Source of the DNA: Stenotrophomonas terrae
Lineage (GTDB): Bacteria > Pseudomonadota > Gammaproteobacteria > Xanthomonadales > Xanthomonadaceae
Direction of reading: 5' to 3'
NCBI RefSeq assembly: GCF_001431465.1
Contig: NZ_LDJJ01000006.1
Location: 1 to 64,000, forward strand
DNA: 64,000 nucleotides
The position numbers were made by a program, and so were the translations under genes. The notes beneath the pieces were generated by a model, which did no database searches, was not told where the DNA came from, and worked only from the letters and a program-made list of their open reading frames with translations. How positions within the stretch are numbered: position 1 is the first letter of the stretch; each line of letters starts with the position of its first letter. Below are positions 7,940 to 16,088 of the stretch, one piece after another.

Positions 7940-8664
7940 GGCACCGACTCCGGCCCGGTCCTGGGTGCGACATCCGGCTCCAGCCCTTCATCGGCAGGGC
8001 CGTGCCCGAACCAGCCCCACACCGCCGCAACTGCAGCGGCCAATAGAATCGGCACCCCGGCAGGCACCCATGGCAGCGCCAGCACCGTCACCAGCGCGCA
8101 GACCACGGCAATGGCCACCGGCTCACGTGAGCGCAGACGCGGCCACAGCAGGCCGAGGAAAGCGGCTACCGCTGCGCCGTCCAATCCCCATTGGCGCGGG
8201 TCGCCCAACGCATCACCGAGCAGCGCGCCCAACAGGGTGAACAGGTTCCAGCACAGGTACACGCCCAAGCCCGCTACCCAGAAACCGCGCCGCTGCTCCT
8301 GCGGATCGCTCTGGCTGGCGGCGGTTGCCGCCGATTCGTCGATGGTGACCTGTGCCGCCACCGGCTTGAGCCAGCCACGCGGGCGCAGCATGCGGTTGAT
8401 CTGCGCGCCGTAGACCGCGTTGCGGATACCCAGCAAGGTGGCTGCGCCAAACGCCGCCGCACCCGCACCACCGGCGCCAATCACGCCGATGAAGGCAAAC
8501 TGCGAGCCGCCGGTGAACATCAACAGGCTCAACGCAGCGGTCTGCGCCACGCTGAAGCCCGATGCCACCGCCAGTGCACCAAACGAGATGCCGTACAGGC
8601 CGGTTGCAATCGCTATCGAAACGCCGATGCGTACCGCCGGCGTGATGCGCCCAGCGCTGGCCAT
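7936..8664 (-). CDS. azlC: AzlC-family amino acid exporter subunit
   Basis: The product has 242 residues with multiple membrane segments. The conserved AzlC N-terminal region is recognisable (GISFGALAVASGFSVAQTAALS, then FTGGSQFAFIGVIGAGG and RNAVYGAQ). It should pair with AzlD to export branched-chain amino acids. Its start codon overlaps the sstT stop codon by one base (TGATG), so sstT-azlC-azlD look like one minus-strand operon. A short Pro/Asp-rich tail follows the last membrane helix. Confidence 0.9.
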   Translation of the reverse strand: MASAGRITPAVRIGVSIAIATGLYGISFGALAVASGFSVAQTAALSLLMFTGGSQFAFIGVIGAGGAGAAAFGAATLLGIRNAVYGAQINRMLRPRGWLKPVAAQVTIDESAATAASQSDPQEQRRGFWVAGLGVYLCWNLFTLLGALLGDALGDPRQWGLDGAAVAAFLGLLWPRLRSREPVAIAVVCALVTVLALPWVPAGVPILLAAAVAAVWGWFGHGPADEGLEPDVAPRTGPESVP

Positions 8665-9869
8665 CAGCCGCGTCCGCGCGCTTGTTCGGCCGCGGCCACA
8701 AACACCACGTCGGTGGACGAGTTCAAGGCGGTTTCAGCCGAGTCCTGGACCACGCCGACGATGAAGCCCACTGCCACCACCTGCATCGCGATGTCATTGG
8801 AAATACCGAACAATCCACAGGCCAGCGGAATCAGCAGCAAGGAGCCGCCCGGCACACCGGACGCGCCGCAGGCACCCACCGCCGCCAGCACGCTGAGCAG
8901 CAAGGCGGTCGGCAGATCGACCGGATAGCCCAGGGTATTCACCGCAGCCAGGGTCAGCACCGAAATCGTGATCGCCGCACCGGCCATGTTGATGGTGGCC
9001 CCCAGCGGAATGGCCACCGAATAGGTTTCCTCATGCAGGCCAAGCTTGCGGCACAGCTCCATGTTGACCGGGATGTTGGCGGCCGAGGAACGAGTGAAGA
9101 ACGCGGTGATGCCGCTCTCGCGCAGGCAACGCAGCACCAGTGGATACGGATTGCGCCGCGTCACCACCGCCACGATCAGCGGATTGCCAATAAAGGCCAT
9201 GAACAGCATCGCGCCAACCAGCACTGCCAGCAGATGCGCATATTGCTTCAGCGCGCCCAGCCCGGACTCGGCCAGCAGCGAGGCGACAATGCCGAACACA
9301 CCCAGCGGCGCCAGCTTGATCACCAGCCGCACCACCCAGGTGATGGCATCGGACAGATCGCTGACCAGCGTGCGCGTGGTCTGGCTGGCGTGACGCAAGG
9401 CAAGGCCCAGGCCTACCGCCCAGGCGAGCAGGCCGATGTAGTTGGCATTGAGCAGCGCATGCACCGGGTTGTCGACGATCTGCATCAACAGGGTCTTGAG
9501 CACCTCGCCAATGCCGCCTGGCGCACTCATGCCAGCCTCGACAGCCTTCAGCGCCAGCTTGCTCGGGAACAGGAAGCTGGCTGCAACGCCAACCAATGCC
9601 GCGGCCAGGGTGCCGATCACGTACAGCAGCAGAATCATCCGGATATGGGTCTTCTGGCCGTGCTGGTGGTTGGCGATGGAAGCCGTCACCAGCACCAGCA
9701 CCAGGACCGGCGCCACCGCCTTCAACGCGGAAATGAACACCGTGCCGAGCAGGCCAACGGCGGTTGCCCCGGCCGGCCAGGCCATCGCCAACACGATACC
9801 GGCGATCAGGCCGATGACAATCTGCAGCACCAGACTGGGCGCTCGGAAGGAGGAAGAACGTTCGGTCAT
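8664..9869 (-). CDS. sstT: Serine/threonine:sodium symporter SstT
   Basis: The product has 401 residues and is a dicarboxylate/amino-acid:cation symporter (DAACS family). Family signatures include the HP1 region ([22 protein letters not shown]), followed by the [20 protein letters not shown] helix and the HP2 region with [17 protein letters not shown]. These match SstT, which takes up serine and threonine with Na+. I chose the ATG at 9869 (MTERSSSF); upstream in-frame sequence to 9923 looks non-coding. It is the first gene of an operon with azlC and azlD, so uptake of hydroxy amino acids and export of branched-chain ones may be linked. Confidence 0.9.
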   Translation of the reverse strand: MTERSSSFRAPSLVLQIVIGLIAGIVLAMAWPAGATAVGLLGTVFISALKAVAPVLVLVLVTASIANHQHGQKTHIRMILLLYVIGTLAAALVGVAASFLFPSKLALKAVEAGMSAPGGIGEVLKTLLMQIVDNPVHALLNANYIGLLAWAVGLGLALRHASQTTRTLVSDLSDAITWVVRLVIKLAPLGVFGIVASLLAESGLGALKQYAHLLAVLVGAMLFMAFIGNPLIVAVVTRRNPYPLVLRCLRESGITAFFTRSSAANIPVNMELCRKLGLHEETYSVAIPLGATINMAGAAITISVLTLAAVNTLGYPVDLPTALLLSVLAAVGACGASGVPGGSLLLIPLACGLFGISNDIAMQVVAVGFIVGVVQDSAETALNSSTDVVFVAAAEQARGRG

Positions 9870-9992
9870 TACGGGGCTCGCGGCAAACGCAAACCCCGAT
9901 TCTCGCCCAGCCGGGGCACCCACCGCACCCCCGGAACGTCATGGCTGCAGGACAAAATGCCGCCAACACAGGAACACCGCTAGGATGCGCAC

Positions 9993-11564
9993 ATGAACAA
10001 GCCGCCCCGCCCCCACCGTCTGCTGCGCTTCCTGGCCTATCTGTTCGGCGCGCTGCTGTTGCTGGTTGGCAGCGGCCTGCTGCTGGGAGATCACCTGACG
10101 CCCAAGGCCGTTGGCCTGCCTTCGCAGGCCTTGCCGCTGCAGCCACAGCAGACCCTGATCGACCGCCAGCTGCAGCCACTGTTGGCGGAGAACCCGGGCA
10201 AAAGCGGCGCGGTCTACCTCTCCGACGGGCTCGAAGCGTATGCCGCGCGTTCCATCGTCACCCGCCAGGCAGGGCGCAGCCTGGACCTGCAGTACTACAT
10301 GTGGCACGACGACCTGCTCGGCCACCTGCTGGCCCACGATGTCTACCAGGCCGCCGAGCGCGGGGTGCGCGTGCGTTTGCTACTGGACGACATGAATGCC
10401 GCCGGCCTGGACCCGCAGATGCTGGCACTGGACCAGCATCCCAACATCGAGATCCGCCTATACAACCCGTTCCGCAACCGCGATGGCCTGTGGCGGCTGG
10501 TGGAGATGGTGCAACGGGCTTTCAGCATCAACCACCGCATGCACAACAAGGCATGGATCGCCGATGGCCGTGTGGCCATTGTCGGTGGCCGCAATATCGG
10601 CGCCGAGTATTTCGACGCGCGCCCGGACGTGAACTTCCGCGACCTCGATCTATTGCTGGCCGGCCCGGTTGCCAGCGATGCGAGCAGCATCTTCGATGAG
10701 TTCTGGAACAGCGATGCGGTGGTGCCGATCGCCGCCCTGCATTACAGCACCGACCAGCAGATGGCCAACTTCGTCAGCCAGGCCGAGCTGGACGCACGCC
10801 AGAAGGAGGCCGCACCGTACCTGCAGCGCGTGCGCGCACGGCTCAGCGATGCCTATCTCAGCAAACAATTGGACCTGTATTGGACCAAGGGCGTGCGCAT
10901 CCGTTCCGATCCGCCGCGCAAGCCGGTTGGTGGTGACAGCAGCCAATGGCTGGTCACCCGCCTGGTCGAGGTGCTGAGCAGCGCCGAGCACAAATCACTA
11001 CTGATATCGCCCTACTTCGTCCCCGGCGCGACCGGCACCAAAGCCCTTATTGGGCAAGTGCACGATGGCGTACAGGTCGGCATCATCACCAACTCGCTGG
11101 CCGCCAACGACGTAGCCGCCGTGCATAGCGGCTACATGCATTACCGCCGCCCGCTGCTGGCCGGCGGCGTGCAGCTGTACGAACTGAAATCGCGCGGGCA
11201 TACCAGCAAGGCATCGCCGTTCGGCAGCAGCGGCGCCAGCCTGCATACCAAGGCCTTCCTGGTTGACGACCGCCGCGGCTTTGTCGGCTCGTTCAACCTC
11301 GACCCGCGCTCGGCCTATCTCAATACCGAAATGGGCGCCCTGTTCGACGATCCGGTATTGGCCGCACGCCTGCACCAGGAGTATCTACGCCTGTCCAGCC
11401 CCGAGCTGAGTTACTGGGTATACCTCAACAAGGATCACGAATTACGCTGGCTGGACCGTGCGCAAACCCCGCCAATCAGCCTGCGCACCGAACCAGACAC
11501 CAGCTTCATGCTGCGCGCCAGCACCCGCGTGATCAGCTGGTTGCCGCTGGAGTCGCAGTTGTAG
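9993..11564 (+). CDS. Phospholipase D family protein (ClsC-like cardiolipin synthase)
   Basis: The product has 523 residues. One N-terminal membrane segment (about 10-31) is followed by two HKD phosphodiesterase motifs: HRMHNKAWIADGRVAIVGG near residue 180 and HTKAFLVDDRRGFVGSFN near residue 420. Two HxK(x4)D motifs in one chain with an N-terminal anchor match the YmdC/ClsC group of cardiolipin synthases and related phosphatidyltransferases, acting at the inner membrane. I cannot separate cardiolipin synthase from another PLD activity by sequence alone. In ClsC of E. coli a partner gene (ymdB) is needed; none is adjacent here. Confidence 0.85.
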   Translation: MNKPPRPHRLLRFLAYLFGALLLLVGSGLLLGDHLTPKAVGLPSQALPLQPQQTLIDRQLQPLLAENPGKSGAVYLSDGLEAYAARSIVTRQAGRSLDLQYYMWHDDLLGHLLAHDVYQAAERGVRVRLLLDDMNAAGLDPQMLALDQHPNIEIRLYNPFRNRDGLWRLVEMVQRAFSINHRMHNKAWIADGRVAIVGGRNIGAEYFDARPDVNFRDLDLLLAGPVASDASSIFDEFWNSDAVVPIAALHYSTDQQMANFVSQAELDARQKEAAPYLQRVRARLSDAYLSKQLDLYWTKGVRIRSDPPRKPVGGDSSQWLVTRLVEVLSSAEHKSLLISPYFVPGATGTKALIGQVHDGVQVGIITNSLAANDVAAVHSGYMHYRRPLLAGGVQLYELKSRGHTSKASPFGSSGASLHTKAFLVDDRRGFVGSFNLDPRSAYLNTEMGALFDDPVLAARLHQEYLRLSSPELSYWVYLNKDHELRWLDRAQTPPISLRTEPDTSFMLRASTRVISWLPLESQL

Positions 11565-11631
11565 GCCGTCGGCGTCGCCTGGTAGCCCACAACACGAAGT
11601 CAGCGCAGTCCGCTTCAGCGCGCTGCGCCGC

Positions 11632-12693
11632 CTATTCCTGCACGCCATCGGCCTGATTCATCCGCTTCCATAGCCACGTCGCCACATGTTCGGGCAGCTC
11701 GCTGGCAAGGGCAGCACAGGCATCGGCCTCGCTCATCAAGCCCTGTGCGTGCAGCATCGCTGCGCTGGCCGCAAGCTGGCCTACCTGCAGCGAGCGTGCC
11801 AGACCAGTGGCTGCGGCGGCGTCCACCTGTTTGAGTGCCTGCACTATCGTCGCCGACAGCTTCCAGTGCTCGGCGATACGCACCGCGGTAGGCCCGGTGC
11901 AGCGTTCCAATATCTCCAGCAGGCTACCGGGCTCGCGCGTGCGTAGCGGCGGCTTCACCAGTACATCGGCGGCAGCCTGCATCGCCATGGCCGAACTCAG
12001 GCCCAGCAACAGGCCAGCCAACTGCGCGGCAAATCCGTCCTCGCGCTCCACGCTGCGGGCGTGATCTGCCGCGGCCAAAGACACCCGCAAGGTGTATTCC
12101 CACAGCAGGCGTGCAAACTCGGCGTCGACACCGCTGGCCGATTCCATCACCGGCTGTACCAATGCGGCGGAAATGATCTGGCGGATGCCATCGTTGCCAA
12201 TCAGAGTCACTGCCCGCTCGATGCTCTGCACGTCCTGCTGCTGCAGGCGGTACAACGAACTGTTGGCGATACGCAGCAGGGTTGCGGCCAGCACCGCATC
12301 GCTGCCGATGATGCGCGCGATGGAGCGCGAGGAAGCGGTGCTGTCATTGACGCTCTGGATCAGCTGCGGCAACAGATTGGGCCGCCGTGGCGTATAGCGC
12401 GAGGACAGATCGGCGCGACTGAGCGCGGCCACCACGTCATCGACCACCGCCCGCTGCACGCGCAAGGCATCTTCCGGCGCTTCCGCTGCGCCAAGCGCGC
12501 TCAGCAGAAAGCGCCGCTGCAGGTCGACGCTGCCGATCGTCGAATCGGGTGTACCCGCCGCTGGGGGCGCTGCCACGACCGGGGCCATATACACGCGCCG
12601 CCGCAGCTGCGGCGCGTCGTCACGGCCTCGCAGCCAGAGCCAGACCAGGCCTCCGACCACCACTGCTGCAAGCACTGCCGAAATAATCACCAT
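11632..12693 (-). CDS. Membrane-anchored HDOD-domain protein
   Basis: The product has 353 residues. The first 22 residues form a membrane helix and are followed by a short linker and an HDOD domain (about 100-310: LPQLIQSVNDSTASSRSIARIIGSD, then ATLLRIANSSLYRLQ and SIERAVTLIGNDGIRQII). HDOD proteins are non-catalytic HD relatives, usually regulating signalling, and are frequent in xanthomonads. An N-terminal anchor is a less common arrangement. It runs convergently with the PLD gene and faces the long A+T-rich gap, where its promoter should lie. No partner domain such as EAL or receiver is fused. Confidence 0.8.
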   Translation of the reverse strand: MVIISAVLAAVVVGGLVWLWLRGRDDAPQLRRRVYMAPVVAAPPAAGTPDSTIGSVDLQRRFLLSALGAAEAPEDALRVQRAVVDDVVAALSRADLSSRYTPRRPNLLPQLIQSVNDSTASSRSIARIIGSDAVLAATLLRIANSSLYRLQQQDVQSIERAVTLIGNDGIRQIISAALVQPVMESASGVDAEFARLLWEYTLRVSLAAADHARSVEREDGFAAQLAGLLLGLSSAMAMQAAADVLVKPPLRTREPGSLLEILERCTGPTAVRIAEHWKLSATIVQALKQVDAAAATGLARSLQVGQLAASAAMLHAQGLMSEADACAALASELPEHVATWLWKRMNQADGVQE

Positions 12694-13611
12694 GAGGAAC
12701 AGAAAACACCCACGCGGAAAGCTGCCTGTTATATCGACCCAAATTCACCCTTCTTTAGCGATGGACCGGACCGCTACCCAGGCGAATGAAACAACACCTG
12801 CATTCTTCCCGCGCGTGGCCGCCAAGCCTGCTTTTAGGACAAATCTCAAAGCAACCGGAAATGCGCAACTCTATATTGCAAATTCCGACACGAAGATAAT
12901 GACTGAAATTAATAAACACGCGAAAGAAGCATTACGTGAACGCAGCCGACCAAGCCGGCAGCACTCAAAGAAATTTGAATAAAATCCTTACAAATCAATG
13001 CAGCGCTCGCCACCACCTGAAGACGACACCAACGCCAGGCCCAAGCCAAACGCGCACCCTTCGCGAACCCGCATCAGAACGTTGTTTCACCCACTAAACC
13101 ATAATCACACCACGCTGCAACAACCAAGGAAAAACTAAACCGAAATCAAGCAAACACCGCACACAAAATATCAAATCTGTGAATAGCAGCACACGCAAAT
13201 GGCGGCTTTCCCGATTGCAGCCACTCCAATCGTTGCTATCGTCAATTACAGCTTCTGTATTTAGATTTAGTTTCAAATATAAAACCATTCTCTCAATACC
13301 CCGCACGGGCAGAACCACATGCGTTGTAAAACTGGCTGCGACACATCGCGGGGGCGCGGCGGGTACCGCTTTGCTACCACGATGGAAGGCAACGAGCACG
13401 GCGATTTCCTAGTCAATGGCGGCTACGCAATTGAGGGGCTCCGCCCGCCTGCCCATGCGCTGCAACGCCAGGGTTTCATCGAAGACAGGCGCGAATGCCC
13501 GCTCCTGAAGGCGGTCGCGAACATCCGCAGCGGCCACTGCCTGCAGCGCCGGCGATACCCGGCCGACATCGACGACACACGTCTTTGTCTTCAACCAAAG
13601 GGAAGACGGTA
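12694..13611. other. A+T-rich 0.9-kb intergenic region
   Basis: This is the longest stretch without a confident gene. From about 12830 to 13310 base composition drops strongly compared with both sides, with runs such as AATAAAATCC and ATTTAGATTTAGTTTC. Short frames exist on both strands (for example 12692-12982 plus, 13094-13399 minus) but have no ribosome site, no recognisable domain and poor codon use. The last 250 bases are G+C-rich again. There the minus frame 13409-13633 encodes a coherent segment (ADVRDRLQERAFAPVFDETLA) that could be the tail of a decayed gene. The region probably holds divergent promoters for the HDOD and IclR genes and may be foreign or degraded DNA. Confidence 0.6.
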
Positions 13612-14403
13612 ATGTCATCGCCCCAAGCAACACCGCTGAAAGAACAGACCCGCTACATGGTGCCGGCGCTGGAGAAAGGCCTGAACATGTTGCAGCTGTT
13701 TGGACAGAATGGCGAGCTGAGCTTCACCCAGGTATGCCAGCGCACGGGCCTGCCCAAAGCATCGGTGTACCGCACGGTGCAGACGCTGGAGCAGATGCGC
13801 TTTCTGACCCGCAATAGCATCAGTGGCAGTTATAGCCTTGGCATCAGCGTGCTGCGCCTTGGCTTTGACTATCTGTCATCGATGGACATCGTGCAGATCG
13901 GGCGGCCAGTGATACAGCGCCTGCGCGACACCACCAGCTATTCGGCACAATTGTGCGTGCTGGACGGTCGCGAGATCGTCTACGTCGCACGGGCCAGCGC
14001 GGTTGGCGAAGCAGCGGCCGCGGTTGGCGTGGGTACGCGCCTGCCTGCGCATTGCACCGCCATTGGCCGGGTATTGTTGATGACACTGCCACAGCAGGAC
14101 CTCAGCCTGCTGTTCCCCGAGCCCAGCTTTTCCTTCACCACCGAGCAGGGCCCGAAGACGCCGCAGGAACTGATCGAACTGCTCGGCAGCGACTACCAAC
14201 GTGGCCATGCCATCAGCGAGTCGTTCTACCAACCAGGCGTGTCCGCGGTGGCCTATCCGCTGCGGGACCGCGACGGCAACGTCGTGGCGTCGATCAGCGT
14301 CATGGTTCCGCGCTCGGTCCTGCCAGCAGACCTGAAGACCTCGCTGAGCACACAAGTACAGAAGGCCGCGCGTGAAATCGAAAAGTTCCTGCACATCACC
14401 TAG
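13612..14403 (+). CDS. IclR-family transcriptional regulator
   Basis: The product has 263 residues. An N-terminal winged helix-turn-helix (about 18-75: ALEKGLNMLQLFG, then SFTQVCQRTGLPKASVYRTVQTLE) is followed by the IclR effector domain (AVGVGTRLPAHCTAIGRVLL, GHAISESFYQPGVSAVAYPL). IclR proteins usually repress or activate aromatic or short-chain acid catabolism genes, often divergent to themselves. Here no catabolic operon is adjacent, and the upstream 0.9 kb looks degraded, so its targets are unclear. ATG at 13612 is preceded by GGGAAGA. The frame stays open upstream, but that part lacks family similarity. Confidence 0.9.
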   Translation: MSSPQATPLKEQTRYMVPALEKGLNMLQLFGQNGELSFTQVCQRTGLPKASVYRTVQTLEQMRFLTRNSISGSYSLGISVLRLGFDYLSSMDIVQIGRPVIQRLRDTTSYSAQLCVLDGREIVYVARASAVGEAAAAVGVGTRLPAHCTAIGRVLLMTLPQQDLSLLFPEPSFSFTTEQGPKTPQELIELLGSDYQRGHAISESFYQPGVSAVAYPLRDRDGNVVASISVMVPRSVLPADLKTSLSTQVQKAAREIEKFLHIT

Positions 14404-14582
14404 CTGCGTGCCGGGCGCGGCCAGAAATCGCGCCACCGCCACCCAGGCAATAGTCCGTCACTTGCATGCGTGGCGCTAGTTGGTTCAAGCGCGGGGCCAT
14501 GCAGTGCTTGCACCGTTTCGCGGCTCTGCACGCATAGTCGTGCCAATTACCTGCATTCTCGCAACGCGGTAGCGGTATTGGC

Positions 14583-14873
14583 TTACTTTTCCTGCTTCTG
14601 CAGACGCACGCCCATCGGCCCCTGCAGCGAGCCATCCTCATTGAGCGTGAACTCCAGCGCCTCACCGTTGCTGTCGGGCACCTCGACCTTCAGCATGTCG
14701 CCCTCGAGGCGGTACTTTGTCTGCTGCGACTTGCCCAGCATCTCCACCGTCACCTTGCCATCGGACGCAAAGGTATAGCTCACCATGCCCATGCTGTCGC
14801 TCCAGGTACCGCTCAAGCCCTGACTGCACGCCGCCAGCAGGGCCGCCAGCGCGATGATCAGCAATTTCTTCAT
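14583..14873 (-). CDS. Small lipoprotein of unknown function
   Basis: The product has 96 residues. The N-terminus MKKLLIIALAALLAACSQG is a clear lipoprotein signal with Cys at residue 16. The mature part is a single beta-rich domain (GTWSD, then YTFASDGKVTVEM and GDMLKVEV), like small lipocalin or META-type domains, but I cannot name the family. The ATG at 14873 has GGAG upstream (spacing 7); the frame is open further upstream but without a signal. It is divergent from the esterase lipoprotein gene with about 100 bases between starts. Confidence 0.75.
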   Translation of the reverse strand: MKKLLIIALAALLAACSQGLSGTWSDSMGMVSYTFASDGKVTVEMLGKSQQTKYRLEGDMLKVEVPDSNGEALEFTLNEDGSLQGPMGVRLQKQEK

Positions 14874-14976
14874 GCAACACTCCAGGTAAACCCCGCACGC
14901 CATCGCGGTGTCTGTGCAATTATTCTGGCACAGCACCCATCAGGCTAGGCTGGTGCGGTTGGCAACGGAGTCTGGG

Positions 14977-15780
14977 ATGGGTCGCATACTGATATCGCTT
15001 TGCCTGTTGGGCCTGCTGCTGGGCTGCAGGACCACTGCCACCGTAGCCACCAGCGCCCAGGCGCATGGGCAGTTTGTGGCGCGGCAACTGGATTTTGAAG
15101 GCCGCCAATTCCGTTATCAGGTCTTTGTACCGGCCGCTGCGGCAACGCCGCCCGGTGCCCGCCCACTGGTGTTGTTCCTGCACGGCTCGGGCGAACGTGG
15201 CGATGACGGGCTCAAGCCCACCTTGGCCGGCATCGGCCCTTGGCTGACCCAGAACCCCGACACCTTCCCCGCGCTGGTGGTATTCCCGCAGGTACCAGAG
15301 AACGAGGAATGGCGCGGGCGCAACGCACGCATGGCGCTGGCGGTGCTGGACGCGGCCAGCGCCGAGTTCGGTGCAGACCCGCGCCGCATCTATCTCACCG
15401 GTATCTCGATGGGCGGCTACGGCAGCTGGGAACTTGCCCTGACCCGGCCCGATCAGTTCGCCGCGCTGGTCCCGATCTGCGGCGCCCTGCGCGCACCGCG
15501 AGCGGACCGCCCGGGCCTGATGGTGGACCAGGTCGCCAACGCCGACGATCCCTACCAGGCCACAGTTGCGCGCCTGCGCGATGTACCGACCTGGATCTTC
15601 CATGGCGCGCTGGACCAACTGGTCCCCACCACCGATGACCGCGCCATCGCCGCCGCCAGCCAGCAACTGGGCGCCAACTGGCGCTACACCGAGTACCCCG
15701 ACGTGCCCCACAACGCCTGGGACCCGACCTATCGCAATCCCGCCATGTGGGAATGGATGTTCAGCCAACAGCGCCGCTGA
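14977..15780 (+). CDS. Lipoprotein alpha/beta-hydrolase (predicted esterase)
   Basis: The product has 267 residues. A lipoprotein signal (LISLCLLGLLLGC) is followed by an alpha/beta-hydrolase with the sequence VLFLHGSGERGDDG for the oxyanion region. The nucleophile elbow is GISMGGYGSW (G-x-S-x-G), the Asp is in HGALDQLVP and the His in VPHNAW, completing a triad. It resembles the predicted-peptidase/PHB-depolymerase-like esterases (COG4099 type) with an envelope anchor. The ATG at 14977 with ACGGAG upstream gives the signal directly. The substrate is unknown. A G+C-rich hairpin follows the stop codon. Confidence 0.85.
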   Translation: MGRILISLCLLGLLLGCRTTATVATSAQAHGQFVARQLDFEGRQFRYQVFVPAAAATPPGARPLVLFLHGSGERGDDGLKPTLAGIGPWLTQNPDTFPALVVFPQVPENEEWRGRNARMALAVLDAASAEFGADPRRIYLTGISMGGYGSWELALTRPDQFAALVPICGALRAPRADRPGLMVDQVANADDPYQATVARLRDVPTWIFHGALDQLVPTTDDRAIAAASQQLGANWRYTEYPDVPHNAWDPTYRNPAMWEWMFSQQRR

Positions 15781-16088
15781 CTGGCCGTGACGCCTGCGCG
15801 GGCAGCCCGCGCGTAGGCGACAAGCCCGCAGCATTGCCGGCGTATGCCTGCTTCGGCGGTAAGAGCGATGCGCCAACTGCGATAGCGTGACGGCAATCAC
15901 ACACCAGCCGCCCCGCCTACACCGGCCCTGCACAGCCCGGATCGGACAGTTGCAGGCACACACTCAGCCATCTTGCATCCCTTCACAAACACGCACGGTT
16001 CGTGCCATAACAGCACCACGCCATGCCCGCCTCCTGCAGGTACAGCGATGCAACGCGCTACGCTGCAACGGAAACCGGAGACTGAGGC
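15781..16088. other. Intergenic region with G+C-rich hairpin
   Basis: These 308 bases contain no supported gene. Just after the esterase stop (about 15793-15816) lies a strong hairpin, GCGCGGGC against GCCCGCGC with a 1-base loop, without a T tract; it may end the esterase transcript. The remainder should carry the promoter and leader of the GGDEF-EAL gene; I see no clear regulatory motif. Confidence 0.5.

Noticed and set aside
8682..9983. A long plus-strand frame rich in His, Gln and Arg opposite sstT
   Set aside because: Shadow of sstT; composition typical of reverse-complement translation.
12692..12982. A 96-codon plus-strand gene after the HDOD gene start
   Set aside because: No ribosome site, no conserved-looking segment, and it runs across the A+T-rich composition change.
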